Shown here in pieces: positions 42,324 through 51,063 of a stretch of DNA of 64,000 nt (the first letter of the stretch is position 1; every line of letters starts with the position of its first letter). The position numbers and the translations under genes were made by a program. Origin of the DNA: Lacrimispora celerecrescens (GTDB lineage: Bacteria > Bacillota > Clostridia > Lachnospirales > Lachnospiraceae); NCBI RefSeq assembly GCF_000732605.1, contig NZ_JPME01000012.1, forward strand, positions 1 through 64,000, written 5' to 3'. The notes beneath the pieces were generated by a model. The model saw only the letters and a program-made list of their open reading frames with translations. It did not search any database and was not told where the DNA came from.

Positions 42324-43787
42324 ATGGCAATTAATTTATCAAATTCAAATCTGGCAACCAGGGAGACCCGGCTAGGCTCCATAACCGGATATGTAGGAGA
42401 CTTACATGATCTTGCCAGCCAGAGCAAATGCGGCAGCTTAAAGGGCTGCGGACGCTGTTTTTCACAGTCAAGTACCTGTCTATCCGGCTGTGCCCTCGGC
42501 CAGCTTGGAGGGATCCGGGATGTAGCGGTCATCCACCACGGCCCTTCCGGGTGCTCGGCCACGGCAAGTTCTCAGTACATCATTACCAATCAGGTGGCTG
42601 CTAAAAGAGGGGTCGTAAACAAATCCGTCTATATTGGTACAGATATGAATGAGAATGATACCATTTTCGGTTCCACAGAAGCGCTGGCGGATATCATTGT
42701 GGAGGTCAACCGGCGTTACCAGCCAAAGGCAATTTTTGTCAGCAGCTCCTGTGCCACGGGGATCATCGGAGAGGATATTGACAGCGTGGTGGATGATGTG
42801 AAGGACCAGATTCCGGTGCCTGTCATAGCCGTTCACTGTGAGGGCTTTAAATCACGGATTTGGGCGACTGGGTTTGATATATCCGATCATGCGGTATTAA
42901 GCGGAATCGTAAAGCCGCCAGAGCAGAAAAGAAACACCGTTAACTTTAAAAACTTTTTCGAAAGCGCCAGAAATGAAATCATTGAAATGTTTAAGAATTT
43001 TGATTTAGAGCCCATATTTTTATATGCCAACGCAACGGTGGAAGAACTGGAACATTTATCAGAGTCCGTTGCTACGACATGCATCTGCGGAGTTCTTGGA
43101 AATTATCTGGGCAATGGCTTAGAAGAGCTGTACGGCGTTCCCTATATTCGGACCATCAATCCCTTAGGGATCGTCGGATTTGAGACCTGGCTTAGGGAAA
43201 TCGGAAGAGTTGCCGGCAAGCAGCTTGAAGTGGAACATTACATAGAAGAACAGAGAAAAATCTATATTCCCCAGATAGAAGCGGTAAAGAAAGAATTAAA
43301 GGGATTAAAAGCGGTTCTTGGAATGGGGCCGGGCTATACCTTTGAGGTGACGAGAGTGTTAAACGAGCTGGGAATTGAAGTGGTTTGGGCGCTGGCATGG
43401 CATTATGACAAGAAATACGAAAACGGGGATGTTCCTCCTGCCATGAGTTATCTTCTTGACAATGAGATCAATTTTGAAGCCAGTGTGGCGGACCAGCAGA
43501 ACTTTGAGGTAATGAACATCTTAAATAAGTACCGTCCTGATTTATACCTTTCCCGCCATCCCGGCTCCACGGTATGGGCCATTAAACAGGGAACGCCGGC
43601 GGTCTATGTGGCGGACGAATACATGATATTCGGATATAAGCATACCCTGGAGTTCGCTCATACGGTTTTAGATACCATACGGAACCGGAGCTTTGAACAG
43701 AATCTGGCAAAAAGAGTGAAGCTGCCTTACACGGACTGGTGGTATAAGCAGGATGTGGGAAGCTTCTTAGAGGAGGGGATTGGCTGA
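42324..43787 (+). CDS. NifD-like catalytic subunit of a nitrogenase-like reductase
   Basis: The 487-residue protein keeps P-cluster-type cysteines: Cys56 (GCALG), Cys77 (HHGPSGC) and Cys143 (SSSCATG). Cys255 in TTCICG aligns by eye with cofactor ligand Cys275 of NifD (both precede a Y...EE-YG-P stretch). Yet by eye residues needed for nitrogen reduction are changed: NifD Gln191 and His195, counted from the shared CEGF motif, become Trp180 and Phe184; Arg96 becomes Tyr85; and the homocitrate-side His442 position reads Ala. The N-terminus has an unusual Cys group (36, 42, 45, 52, 56). ATG at 42324 follows TTGGAGG. The substrate is unknown. Confidence 0.88.
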   Translation: MAINLSNSNLATRETRLGSITGYVGDLHDLASQSKCGSLKGCGRCFSQSSTCLSGCALGQLGGIRDVAVIHHGPSGCSATASSQYIITNQVAAKRGVVNKSVYIGTDMNENDTIFGSTEALADIIVEVNRRYQPKAIFVSSSCATGIIGEDIDSVVDDVKDQIPVPVIAVHCEGFKSRIWATGFDISDHAVLSGIVKPPEQKRNTVNFKNFFESARNEIIEMFKNFDLEPIFLYANATVEELEHLSESVATTCICGVLGNYLGNGLEELYGVPYIRTINPLGIVGFETWLREIGRVAGKQLEVEHYIEEQRKIYIPQIEAVKKELKGLKAVLGMGPGYTFEVTRVLNELGIEVVWALAWHYDKKYENGDVPPAMSYLLDNEINFEASVADQQNFEVMNILNKYRPDLYLSRHPGSTVWAIKQGTPAVYVADEYMIFGYKHTLEFAHTVLDTIRNRSFEQNLAKRVKLPYTDWWYKQDVGSFLEEGIG

Positions 43788-45085
43788 TGGCGAAGATCTT
43801 AGATAAACAGAGGTATAAATGCGCGATGAGTGCCATGCAGACCGTTCAGGCAATCGAACGGGCGATTCCTGTCCTTCATTCCGGTCCGGGTTGTGCCCAG
43901 AAGCTCTCTAATTCCTCGGGAAGCTCCGGCTATTTTTCACCCAACATCTATCCCTGTACCAGCATCAACGAAAGGGATGTTGTATTCGGAGGTGTTAAAA
44001 AACTTGAGTCAACCATCAAGCATTCCCTGGATGTCATTGATGCCGATTTATATGTGGTATTGACCGGCTGTATCCCGGAGATCGTGGGTGACAACACCGA
44101 AGAAGTAGTGGAAGGGTTTCAGGATGCCAAAAAGCCGGTAATCTATGCCTCCACCGCAGGCTTTAAGGGCAACAACTACAAGGGCCACGAGCAGGTGGTG
44201 GATGCGATCATTGACCAGCTTTTGGAACGGTCAGATATCCGGGTAAAAAATCTGGTGAATATATGGGCGGATGTGCCTTATCAGGATGAGTTCTGGCTGG
44301 GAAACTTAAGAGAGCTTGAAAAACTGGTTAAGGAACTTGGTCTTACGCCGAATACGATATTTGGCTATCAAAGGGGATTAAGCAACATAAAGAGGATACC
44401 GCAAGCCGAATTTAACTTACTGGTGTCGCCTTGGGTCGGGCTTAATAATATGAAGAACATGGAGAAGAAGCTTGGAATCCCTTACCTCCACTATCCCACT
44501 CTCCCCATAGGGGCCTTTGAAACCAGTAAATTCCTTCGGGAAGTGGGCAGGTTTGCAAGAGTGCCAGAGGAGAAGATTGAAAGCCTGATTGCTGAAAAAG
44601 AAGCTTATTATTACTACTACATCGAACGCTATGCGGATTTATTCCTGGAGACCAGAGTCATGTCAAAGCAGTTTACGGTGGTAGCCGACGCCCAATATGC
44701 CCTTGGTATTACGAAGTTCCTGGTCAATGATCTGGGTTTATTTCCCGCCAAGCAGTTCGTGACGGATGACACCCCAAGAGAATTCAGGGAAAAGGTCTGT
44801 TCCTATTTTAAGGAACTGAATTTTGGCATAGAAGCAGAGATGAGCTTTGAGACCGATGGCTACAAGATCCACAACGAGATCAAAGCCCATGACTATCATG
44901 GATATCCCCTGATTCTTGGAGGACATTGGGAGAAAGAGATCGCAAAGCAGACCGATGCCCATTTCCTTAATGTATCCTGGCCGGTCAATGAAAGACTGGT
45001 CATGAACAGCTATTATGCAGGATATGACGGAGGCTTAAAGCTGATCGAAGACATCTATTCCGTTGCCAGAACAAGATTCAATTAA
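43787..45085 (+). CDS. NifK-like subunit of a nitrogenase-like reductase
   Basis: The 432-residue protein starts at an ATG overlapping the NifD-like stop (ATGGCTGATGG), so the two are translationally coupled. Cys12, Cys36 (HSGPGC) and Cys95 (TGCIPEIVGDN) match the three NifK P-cluster ligands, and the N-terminal extension of true NifK is missing, as in other nitrogenase-like enzymes. It would form the heterotetramer with the NifD-like subunit and pass electrons from the Fe protein through a P-type cluster. Confidence 0.88.
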   Translation: MAKILDKQRYKCAMSAMQTVQAIERAIPVLHSGPGCAQKLSNSSGSSGYFSPNIYPCTSINERDVVFGGVKKLESTIKHSLDVIDADLYVVLTGCIPEIVGDNTEEVVEGFQDAKKPVIYASTAGFKGNNYKGHEQVVDAIIDQLLERSDIRVKNLVNIWADVPYQDEFWLGNLRELEKLVKELGLTPNTIFGYQRGLSNIKRIPQAEFNLLVSPWVGLNNMKNMEKKLGIPYLHYPTLPIGAFETSKFLREVGRFARVPEEKIESLIAEKEAYYYYYIERYADLFLETRVMSKQFTVVADAQYALGITKFLVNDLGLFPAKQFVTDDTPREFREKVCSYFKELNFGIEAEMSFETDGYKIHNEIKAHDYHGYPLILGGHWEKEIAKQTDAHFLNVSWPVNERLVMNSYYAGYDGGLKLIEDIYSVARTRFN

Positions 45086-45111
45086 CAGGCGGGTTTCATG
45101 GAGGGAGTATT

Positions 45112-45546
45112 ATGCCATATAAAATTGCGGTTGCATCTTCTGACGGAGAGAATATTGATATGAATTTTGGGGCGGCCCATGAATTTTTCATCTATGAAGT
45201 GGGAGAAGAAGGGGAGTATGCCCTTTTGGAAATAAGAGAAGCACAGAAGGAAGCTGGGGGGCTTTCCTTCTGTCAGGACGGGTGCAAAGGAAGGGGATGC
45301 GAAGGCTCTCACGAAAACCAGCCCAGGGTAGATTCCATAACAGACTGCCGTTGTGTCATCTGCAAAAAGATCGGTTTCCATATTCAGAAACAGCTTGAGA
45401 AAAAGGCGGTCGGCGCCTTTGATGTGGAAGGGAAAATTGAAGACGCAATGGAGAAAATCACATGGTATTTTCACCGGATGGATCATCATCAGTCACTTCG
45501 GGGAATGGCGAATGAAACATTAATAGGAAAGGAAGGCAGGGAATGA
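45112..45546 (+). CDS. Cys-rich NifX-like protein
   Basis: The 144-residue protein begins like the NifX-type gene upstream (YKIAVASSDGENIDMNFGAAHEFFIYEV), but carries an extra Cys-rich insert, CQDGCKGRGC and CRCVIC, about residues 54-84. The insert may bind an iron-sulfur cluster or carry a cofactor precursor. GGAGGG precedes the ATG. Its stop overlaps the start of the binding-protein gene, tying the transporter genes to the nitrogenase-like genes as one operon. Confidence 0.82.
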   Translation: MPYKIAVASSDGENIDMNFGAAHEFFIYEVGEEGEYALLEIREAQKEAGGLSFCQDGCKGRGCEGSHENQPRVDSITDCRCVICKKIGFHIQKQLEKKAVGAFDVEGKIEDAMEKITWYFHRMDHHQSLRGMANETLIGKEGRE

Positions 45547-46373
45547 TGAATCAATGGATAAAAAAAATCGTTATAAAAGCAGTTCTTACAGCATTGGGAG
45601 CCGCAATGCTGACAGGATGCGGCAAGAAAACAGCGGCCGCAGACACCGGGGTCACGAAAGTGGTGGTAGGAACCGGTAATGCCTATGCGCCGTATTGCTA
45701 TCTGGATGAGAAAGGAGACCTTGCCGGATATGAGTACGAGGTTTTAAAGGCGGTAGATGAGCTGCTTCCCCAGTATGAATTTGAATATCAGACCTCAGAT
45801 TTTGCCAATGTGCTGATTTCCCTTGATGCGGGCAAGATTGATCTTGCAGCTCATCAATACGAATGGAACAAGGAAAGAGATGATAAATATTTATTTGGAA
45901 AAGAACCATATACCACCTATGTGACCTACCTTGCCGTAACAGGTGACCGGACGGATATTAAGTCCCTTGATGATTTAAAGGGCCGGAAGGTAAAAAGCTC
46001 CACCGGGTCAAATTCCGTGTATATCCTGGAGAATTATAATAAAGACCATCCGGATAACCCCATAAAGATTGATTATGTGGATAATTCGACCGATGAAGAG
46101 ACTGTTACAGGCCTTGTAAACGGTGTCTGGGATGCCACCATCCTGACAAAGCGGGATACGGAAAAACTGAATCAAAACTATGGAGGCGGCAGGGACGTCT
46201 TAAAGGTGACGGGAGAACCGGTCCAGTCTTCTTCCACATACTTCGTATTTGCAAAAGACAATACCAGGTTGCAGGAGGCAGTGGATGGAGCGGTAAAGCA
46301 ATTAAAGGAAAGCGGAAAGCTTGCACAGATATCAAAGGATGTAATCGGCGGGGATTATACGGAAAGCGAGTAA
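45543..46373 (+). CDS. TcyJ/TcyK-like amino acid-binding lipoprotein
   Basis: The 276-residue lipoprotein (AAMLTGCG) has VVVGTGNAYAPYCYLDEKGDLAGYEYEVLKAVDELLPQYEFEYQTSDFANVLISLDAGKID. As I remember them, Bacillus TcyJ and TcyK, which bind cystine and related sulfur amino acids, follow the same plan (GTG...LxEKGxLTGYDIEVxKAIDxxLPQYxFEFKTMDFxNLLxSL). Two adjacent ATGs (45543, 45546) follow AAGGAAGG. Its overlap with the upstream gene suggests it imports the substrate of the nitrogenase-like enzyme. Confidence 0.8.
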   Translation: MMNQWIKKIVIKAVLTALGAAMLTGCGKKTAAADTGVTKVVVGTGNAYAPYCYLDEKGDLAGYEYEVLKAVDELLPQYEFEYQTSDFANVLISLDAGKIDLAAHQYEWNKERDDKYLFGKEPYTTYVTYLAVTGDRTDIKSLDDLKGRKVKSSTGSNSVYILENYNKDHPDNPIKIDYVDNSTDEETVTGLVNGVWDATILTKRDTEKLNQNYGGGRDVLKVTGEPVQSSSTYFVFAKDNTRLQEAVDGAVKQLKESGKLAQISKDVIGGDYTESE

Positions 46374-46377
46374 TGGT

Positions 46378-47079
46378 ATGGATAAACTGTTTGGCTGGGA
46401 GCGGTTCTTTGAAAATATCCCTAAAATTCTTCCGTATTTATCGGTGACCTTTCAGATTGTGGTTTATGCCACCGGATTCGGAGTGCTTCTTGCCGCGTTC
46501 ATTGTTCTGGCAGAGCTCAAAAAGATTCCGGTCCTGAATCCGTTTTTTAAGGTGTATGTCTCATTCATGAGAGGAACCCCCATGCTGGTACAGCTGATGA
46601 TTATTTATTACGGGATACCGGCCCTAATTGATCCTGTTTTCGGTACCAACATCAACCGGGGGTTCAGTGCGGTAACGTTTGCTTATATTACCTTTATCTT
46701 AAATCAGGGAGCATTTCTTTCTGCCATATTTTACGGTGCAATCACATCCATTCCCTATGGGCAGACAGAGGCGGGCTTCAGTGTGGGACTTACGGAGCTC
46801 CAGACCTTTCGGAGGATCCTTTTGCCCCAGATGGTGAGGATTGCTCTGCCGCCCTTTGGCTCTGATCTGGTGGGATTGTTTCAAAATTCTTCTCTTGTAT
46901 TTCTCATCGGTGTTACGGATATCATGGGAAGGGCCAAATCCATCGGCGCGGCCACAAAACACGTACTGGAAGCCTATGTGTTTGTGGTGATCATCTATAT
47001 TGTTATCAGTTTAACAATCAGGCTTCTTTTTTATTACCTGAATACAAAACTGGAGTATGGGAGAGAAGGGGTAGAATGA
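46378..47079 (+). CDS. TcyL/TcyM-like ABC permease, first subunit
   Basis: The 233-residue permease has about five helices and the family loop AITSIPYGQTEAGFSVGLTELQTFRRILLPQM. It starts four bases after the binding-protein stop and overlaps the next permease gene by four bases. Together the two form the channel of the importer at the end of the nitrogenase-like operon. Confidence 0.88.
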   Translation: MDKLFGWERFFENIPKILPYLSVTFQIVVYATGFGVLLAAFIVLAELKKIPVLNPFFKVYVSFMRGTPMLVQLMIIYYGIPALIDPVFGTNINRGFSAVTFAYITFILNQGAFLSAIFYGAITSIPYGQTEAGFSVGLTELQTFRRILLPQMVRIALPPFGSDLVGLFQNSSLVFLIGVTDIMGRAKSIGAATKHVLEAYVFVVIIYIVISLTIRLLFYYLNTKLEYGREGVE

Positions 47080-47786
47080 ATTTTAATACAGCTCATTTTT
47101 ATGAAAGCTTTCTTTATGGTATTAAGTATTTTCCCAATACCCTGAGGCTTGTGTTCATTCCGCTGGCCATTGGCCTGACTCTGGGAACGGTAATTGCACT
47201 GGCCAGGGTCTATAAAGTGCCTGTTCTCTGTAAGCTTCTTGGGATTTTTGTCACCGTATATCAGGGTGTTCCCATTGTGGTGGCTCTGATGATATATAAC
47301 CTGGTTTTCATGCTCAAATTCAATGACCTGGCAGGATTTTTACATATTAAAACAAAAGCCGCTGATGTAGATAATATCTGGGTAGGTATTTTTGCACTGA
47401 GCCTTACTGCGGTGTGTTCCATATCAGAGGCCATCCGGGGAGCCCTACTGTCCATTGACAAGGGGCAGGATGAAGCCGGATATTCCGTAGGTCTTACAAA
47501 GGTCCAGACCATCAGGAGGATCATTATCCCCCAGATGATCCCGGCGGCGATCCCCACACTGATCAATCATGTGGTCGGCTTAATCAAGGCCTCCTCCGTA
47601 GTCATGGCCATCGGTATTATTGAAATTGTGGCAGGAGCCACCATTCCAAGTTCCCGGACGTATTCCTTTTTTGAAGGATATGTGGCGGCCGCAGTCATAT
47701 ACTGGGCATTTACCATTATGATCGAATACCTGGCAAAAGTCTTAAGGCGCCATACAGGCAGATTTAGGAGGAATCCATATGATTGA
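47076..47786 (+). CDS. TcyL/TcyM-like ABC permease, second subunit
   Basis: The 236-residue permease carries the equivalent loop ALLSIDKGQDEAGYSVGLTKVQTIRRIIIPQM and MRG-like YQGVPIVVALMIY near the first third. It overlaps the ATPase gene by eight bases. Heteromeric permeases are typical of Tcy-type systems. Confidence 0.88.
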   Translation: MNFNTAHFYESFLYGIKYFPNTLRLVFIPLAIGLTLGTVIALARVYKVPVLCKLLGIFVTVYQGVPIVVALMIYNLVFMLKFNDLAGFLHIKTKAADVDNIWVGIFALSLTAVCSISEAIRGALLSIDKGQDEAGYSVGLTKVQTIRRIIIPQMIPAAIPTLINHVVGLIKASSVVMAIGIIEIVAGATIPSSRTYSFFEGYVAAAVIYWAFTIMIEYLAKVLRRHTGRFRRNPYD

Positions 47787-48534
47787 AGTAAAGAATGTAA
47801 AAAAGGCCTTTGGAAAGCAGCAGGTCCTAAAGGATGTTTCTGTGGAGGTGGAGGATGGCCAGGTGGTGGTTGTCCTCGGCCCCAGCGGTTCGGGGAAAAC
47901 CACATTGCTGCGGTGTATTAATTTCCTGGAAAATGCGGACAGCGGACAGCTAGCCATTGGAGATACCTGCGTGGATTTAAAAAAAGCCACCAAAAAGCAA
48001 ATACTGGAGATCAGAAGGAAAACGGCCTTTGTTTTTCAAAATTACAATCTTTTTGCCAATAAAACTGCATTGGAAAATGTGATAGAAGGCCTTGTTACGG
48101 CCAGGCATATTCCCAGGGAGGCAGCAATTAAACGGGGGAAGGAAGCCCTTGACTGGGTGGGACTGGGGGAGAAATATCATTGTTATCCCTGCAACCTTTC
48201 CGGCGGACAGCAGCAGCGTGTGGGTATTGCCAGAGCCTTTGTCTTAAATCCGGAAGTGATTCTGTTTGACGAACCAACGTCTGCCCTGGATCCGGAGCTG
48301 GTAGGAGAAACCCTTGATATCATTAAGAAAGTGGCGGGAAGAGGAATTACGATGATCGTGGTGACCCATGAAATGTCCTTTGCCCAGGATGTTGCCAATA
48401 AAGTGATCTTTATGGATGAAGGGATTGTTGTGGAAGAAGGAAGTCCGGAAGAGATTTTTTCAAATCCGAAAGAAGAGAGGACCAGACAATTTTTATCAAG
48501 AATCATTTCCCTGGATTCCAACTATTCGATATAA
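47779..48534 (+). CDS. TcyN/TcyC-like ABC ATPase
   Basis: The 251-residue ATPase has Walker A GPSGSGKTT, Q-loop VFQNYNLFAN, signature LSGGQQQR, Walker B VILFDEPTSALDP and H-loop VVTHEM. AGGAGG lies within the end of the permease gene, six bases before ATG. It is the last intact gene of the operon. Confidence 0.92.
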   Translation: MIEVKNVKKAFGKQQVLKDVSVEVEDGQVVVVLGPSGSGKTTLLRCINFLENADSGQLAIGDTCVDLKKATKKQILEIRRKTAFVFQNYNLFANKTALENVIEGLVTARHIPREAAIKRGKEALDWVGLGEKYHCYPCNLSGGQQQRVGIARAFVLNPEVILFDEPTSALDPELVGETLDIIKKVAGRGITMIVVTHEMSFAQDVANKVIFMDEGIVVEEGSPEEIFSNPKEERTRQFLSRIISLDSNYSI

Positions 48535-48539
48535 CAGAT

Positions 48540-48914
48540 AAAAGCCTGGGAATCAAAACCATCATTGATTACAGAAATGAAGAGGAGATAAAAAGAAGCC
48601 CCAACCGGGAGCTGGGAGAGGGTGTGACCACTTATTTCTGTGACCCCAATGCTCATTTTAATCTATGATTATATGCTTACTAAAAGGGCAAGAGCAGAAA
48701 AAATGTTCGCTATTATCAAAAATATCAGGAGCTGGCCAAGGATAAACAGGTGGCAGATTACCTGTTCTCCCTCTTTGATACAAAGCCGGAGTATATTGAA
48801 GCTTCCATCGATAAAATTCTTGAGGAATACGGTACCATCAGAGAATACGCCAAAACTGCTTTATCACTGAATGGCATCATCATCAAACAGCTGGAGGATA
48901 TTTTTCTGGAATAA
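48540..48914 (+). pseudogene. Tyrosine-protein phosphatase relic
   Basis: One frame just after the ATPase gene reads KSLGIKTIIDYRNEEEIKRSPNRE, the internal part of Y_phosphatase3-type protein phosphatases. After a break near 48650 another frame gives their C-terminus (VADYLFSLFDTKPEYIEASI ... YGTIREYAKTALSL, ending LEDIFLE at 48914). The catalytic HCxxGxxR loop and the N-terminus are missing. So this is the remains of a gene with an internal deletion and a frameshift. The small ORF at 48640-48870 is a shadow. Confidence 0.8.
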
Positions 48915-48937
48915 CAGCTTCATCCAGATTGCAAACA

Positions 48938-48984
48938 AAAAGATGAGCTTTGAATGGTTTAAACCATTTAAAAGCTCATCTTTT
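48938..48984. terminator. Strong bidirectional terminator
   Basis: AAAGATGAGCTTT and AAAGCTCATCTTT form the outer stem, with AATGGTTTAAACCATT as an inner palindrome. A and T tracts flank both sides. It ends the nitrogenase-like/transport operon and the minus-strand deacetylase gene. Confidence 0.8.
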
Positions 48985-49015
48985 ATTCTATAATACTATT
49001 TTGAAGACAGTGTTT

Positions 49016-49873
49016 CTATTGAGCCACCAGCTGATCCAGAGATTTAAACTGATATCCCATTTCCTCCCATTTCGTCAACAATTCATCAAGGATCTGGGCA
49101 TTGGTGCTGGAAGTGCTGTGCAAGAGCACAACAGCGCCTGGATGGATCCTGCCCAAAAGCTTTTTAAAGGCTTCTTCCTTTGAGGGCTGCTTATCCTGAT
49201 ACCAGTCAACGTAGGCAAGGCTCCAGAAAAAGGTTTTGTACCCAATATCCTTTGCCATTTTTAAATTTGTCTCACTGTATTTCCCCTGCGGCGGACGGTA
49301 GTACTGTTTCATGGGCTGTCCGGTAGTCTTTTCAAAAAGGTTCTCTAAATCCTTAATCTCTTTTTCAAATGCTTCTTTTGAAGAAATCTTAGACATATCC
49401 GGATGATGATAGGTATGATTTCCTACGATATGGCCTTCCGCAACCATACGCTTTACTAACTCCGGAGCGGTTTCTATGTAATTTCCTACCACAAAAAAGG
49501 TAGCCGGGGCATTATGCTTCTTTAATGCATCCAGTATGGCTGCGGTATTTCCGTTTTCGTATCCGGCATCAAAGGTCAGATAAAGAACTTTATCCGGGGT
49601 TTTTTCAGCGTAATAGGCATCATACTGTTTTAAATAATCCATGGTAGCATTGGCTACCGGCGGCTGCCCTTCCTGCTGGAAACTTAACCCCCAGTTTCCA
49701 TCTGCAGCAGTCTCCACTGCCCTGTGTTGTTCCACCATCATGGCTCCAAGGTGGCCGGCCAGAAAGGCGCAGAGGAAAAGCAGGAATACCATAATTGCCT
49801 TCTTTCCTTTTTCAGGAGGGATAGAAAGCTTTCTGATTTTTTCTGCAATCTTAAATTTCTGCAAAAATTTCAT
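49016..49873 (-). CDS. pdaA: PdaA-like peptidoglycan N-acetylmuramic acid deacetylase
   Basis: The 285-residue protein has an N-terminal membrane anchor (AIMVFLLFLCAFLAGHL), then a NodB polysaccharide deacetylase domain: VLYLTFDAGYENGNT (first motif, with Ala in place of the usual second Asp, as in the PdaA branch where TFDN occurs), VGNHTYHHPDMS with two metal His, and YYRPPQGKYS. PdaA makes muramic delta-lactam in spore cortex, which suits a spore former. CGGAGC precedes the ATG. Confidence 0.85.
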   Translation of the reverse strand: MKFLQKFKIAEKIRKLSIPPEKGKKAIMVFLLFLCAFLAGHLGAMMVEQHRAVETAADGNWGLSFQQEGQPPVANATMDYLKQYDAYYAEKTPDKVLYLTFDAGYENGNTAAILDALKKHNAPATFFVVGNYIETAPELVKRMVAEGHIVGNHTYHHPDMSKISSKEAFEKEIKDLENLFEKTTGQPMKQYYRPPQGKYSETNLKMAKDIGYKTFFWSLAYVDWYQDKQPSKEEAFKKLLGRIHPGAVVLLHSTSSTNAQILDELLTKWEEMGYQFKSLDQLVAQ

Positions 49874-49932
49874 GAATAAAGCTCCGTTATGTTACATTTG
49901 TTTCAATATATGAAACGGACCTCTGTCCATAT

Positions 49933-50871
49933 TCAAAAAGATTGCATTAACGTACCTGCTTTTCCTTCCAGACTTGCTTTCGCTTTGTCGAGAGAGGTGA
50001 TGATGGCTTTCCGGTTGCTGCCGTTCCATAAAAAATCCACGGAAGCTTCTATTTTCGGGAGCATGGAGCTTGATTCAAACTGTCCTTCCTGAATGTAGCC
50101 TTCTGCCTCCTCCAGACTCATCTGGCTGATGGGACGTTCCTCAGGCGTTCCGAAATTCAGGGTAACATTGTCAACATTTGTCAGGATCATGAGCACATCC
50201 GCATCGATTTCCTTTGCCAGAAGCCCGGCAGCCCGGTCCTTTTCAATGACTGCGCTGGCGCCCTTTAAACGGTATCCCTGTTCCATAACCGGTATGCCGC
50301 CGCCTCCACAGGCGATGACGATCTGATCTGCGTCCATAACAGCTTTTATGATATCAATTTCCACAATGGACACAGGTTTTGGAGAGGCCACAACTCTGCG
50401 AAATCCCATGCCAGGCACTTCTTCCACATAATTCCCCTTTTCCTCCTCTGCTTTTGCATCTTCCGCTGACATAAAGCGTCCGACAGGCTTCATAGGGGTG
50501 TAAAAAGCCTCGTCATAAGGATTTACCATCATCTGAGTCAAAATGGTGGCTGCAGACTTGCAAATGCCGCGCTTTGCCAATTCCGCCTGGATGCCATTTT
50601 GCAGGTCATAACCAATGTAACCCTGGCTCATGGCAGAGCATACGGACATGGGCGCAGAAGTATAACCGTCGTGAAGTTTTCCGAATTCATTCATAGCAGT
50701 GTGGATCATACCCACCTGCGGAGCATTGCTGTGAGTAACTGCCACCTGCCAGCCCACTTCAATAAAATCTGCGATTACCTTGGAGGTTTCAGCAACCGCC
50801 TTTTTCTGTTCCGGAAGATTTGTACCCAATGCATGATGTCCCAAAGCCAGTACAATACGTTTTTTTACCAT
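49933..50871 (-). CDS. arcC: Carbamate kinase
   Basis: The 312-residue protein shows carbamate kinase features: RIVLALGHHALG (usually GGNAL), VTHSNAPQVG, ACGGGGIPV, ASAVIEKDRAAGLLA with catalytic Lys and Asp, MLILTNVDNVTLNFG and the final LDKAKASLEGKAGT. The enzyme makes ATP from carbamoyl phosphate. The HHALG variant of the phosphate-binding GGNAL motif is unusual but keeps small residues. GAGAGGG precedes the start. No arginine deiminase or ornithine transcarbamylase gene is adjacent. Confidence 0.88.
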   Translation of the reverse strand: MVKKRIVLALGHHALGTNLPEQKKAVAETSKVIADFIEVGWQVAVTHSNAPQVGMIHTAMNEFGKLHDGYTSAPMSVCSAMSQGYIGYDLQNGIQAELAKRGICKSAATILTQMMVNPYDEAFYTPMKPVGRFMSAEDAKAEEEKGNYVEEVPGMGFRRVVASPKPVSIVEIDIIKAVMDADQIVIACGGGGIPVMEQGYRLKGASAVIEKDRAAGLLAKEIDADVLMILTNVDNVTLNFGTPEERPISQMSLEEAEGYIQEGQFESSSMLPKIEASVDFLWNGSNRKAIITSLDKAKASLEGKAGTLMQSF

Positions 50872-51063
50872 ATCAGTTCCCTCTCAATTCCGTATAGTTT
50901 GGTCAAAAAGTATAAAGATATTATATTATCAGACAATAAAAAAATCAACAGATTTCAGGAGCTGGGAATCTTTAGAAGAAGCGGAGTGATTCTTTAGAAA
51001 TAATTATGAAAATTTTGGTAGATATCTTGAGATTGGATGGTATAATGTACACGAAAGCAATGA

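Noticed and set aside
42324-45085. Tetrapyrrole reductase (BchNB/BchYZ) or CfbCD (F430) system
   Set aside because: NifB and NifX-like cofactor genes are present and no tetrapyrrole or methanogenesis genes are nearby. Those enzymes lack a NifB-made cofactor.
48640-48870. 76-residue plus-strand ORF
   Set aside because: It is out of frame with the recognisable phosphatase remains and has poor composition; a shadow of the relic.
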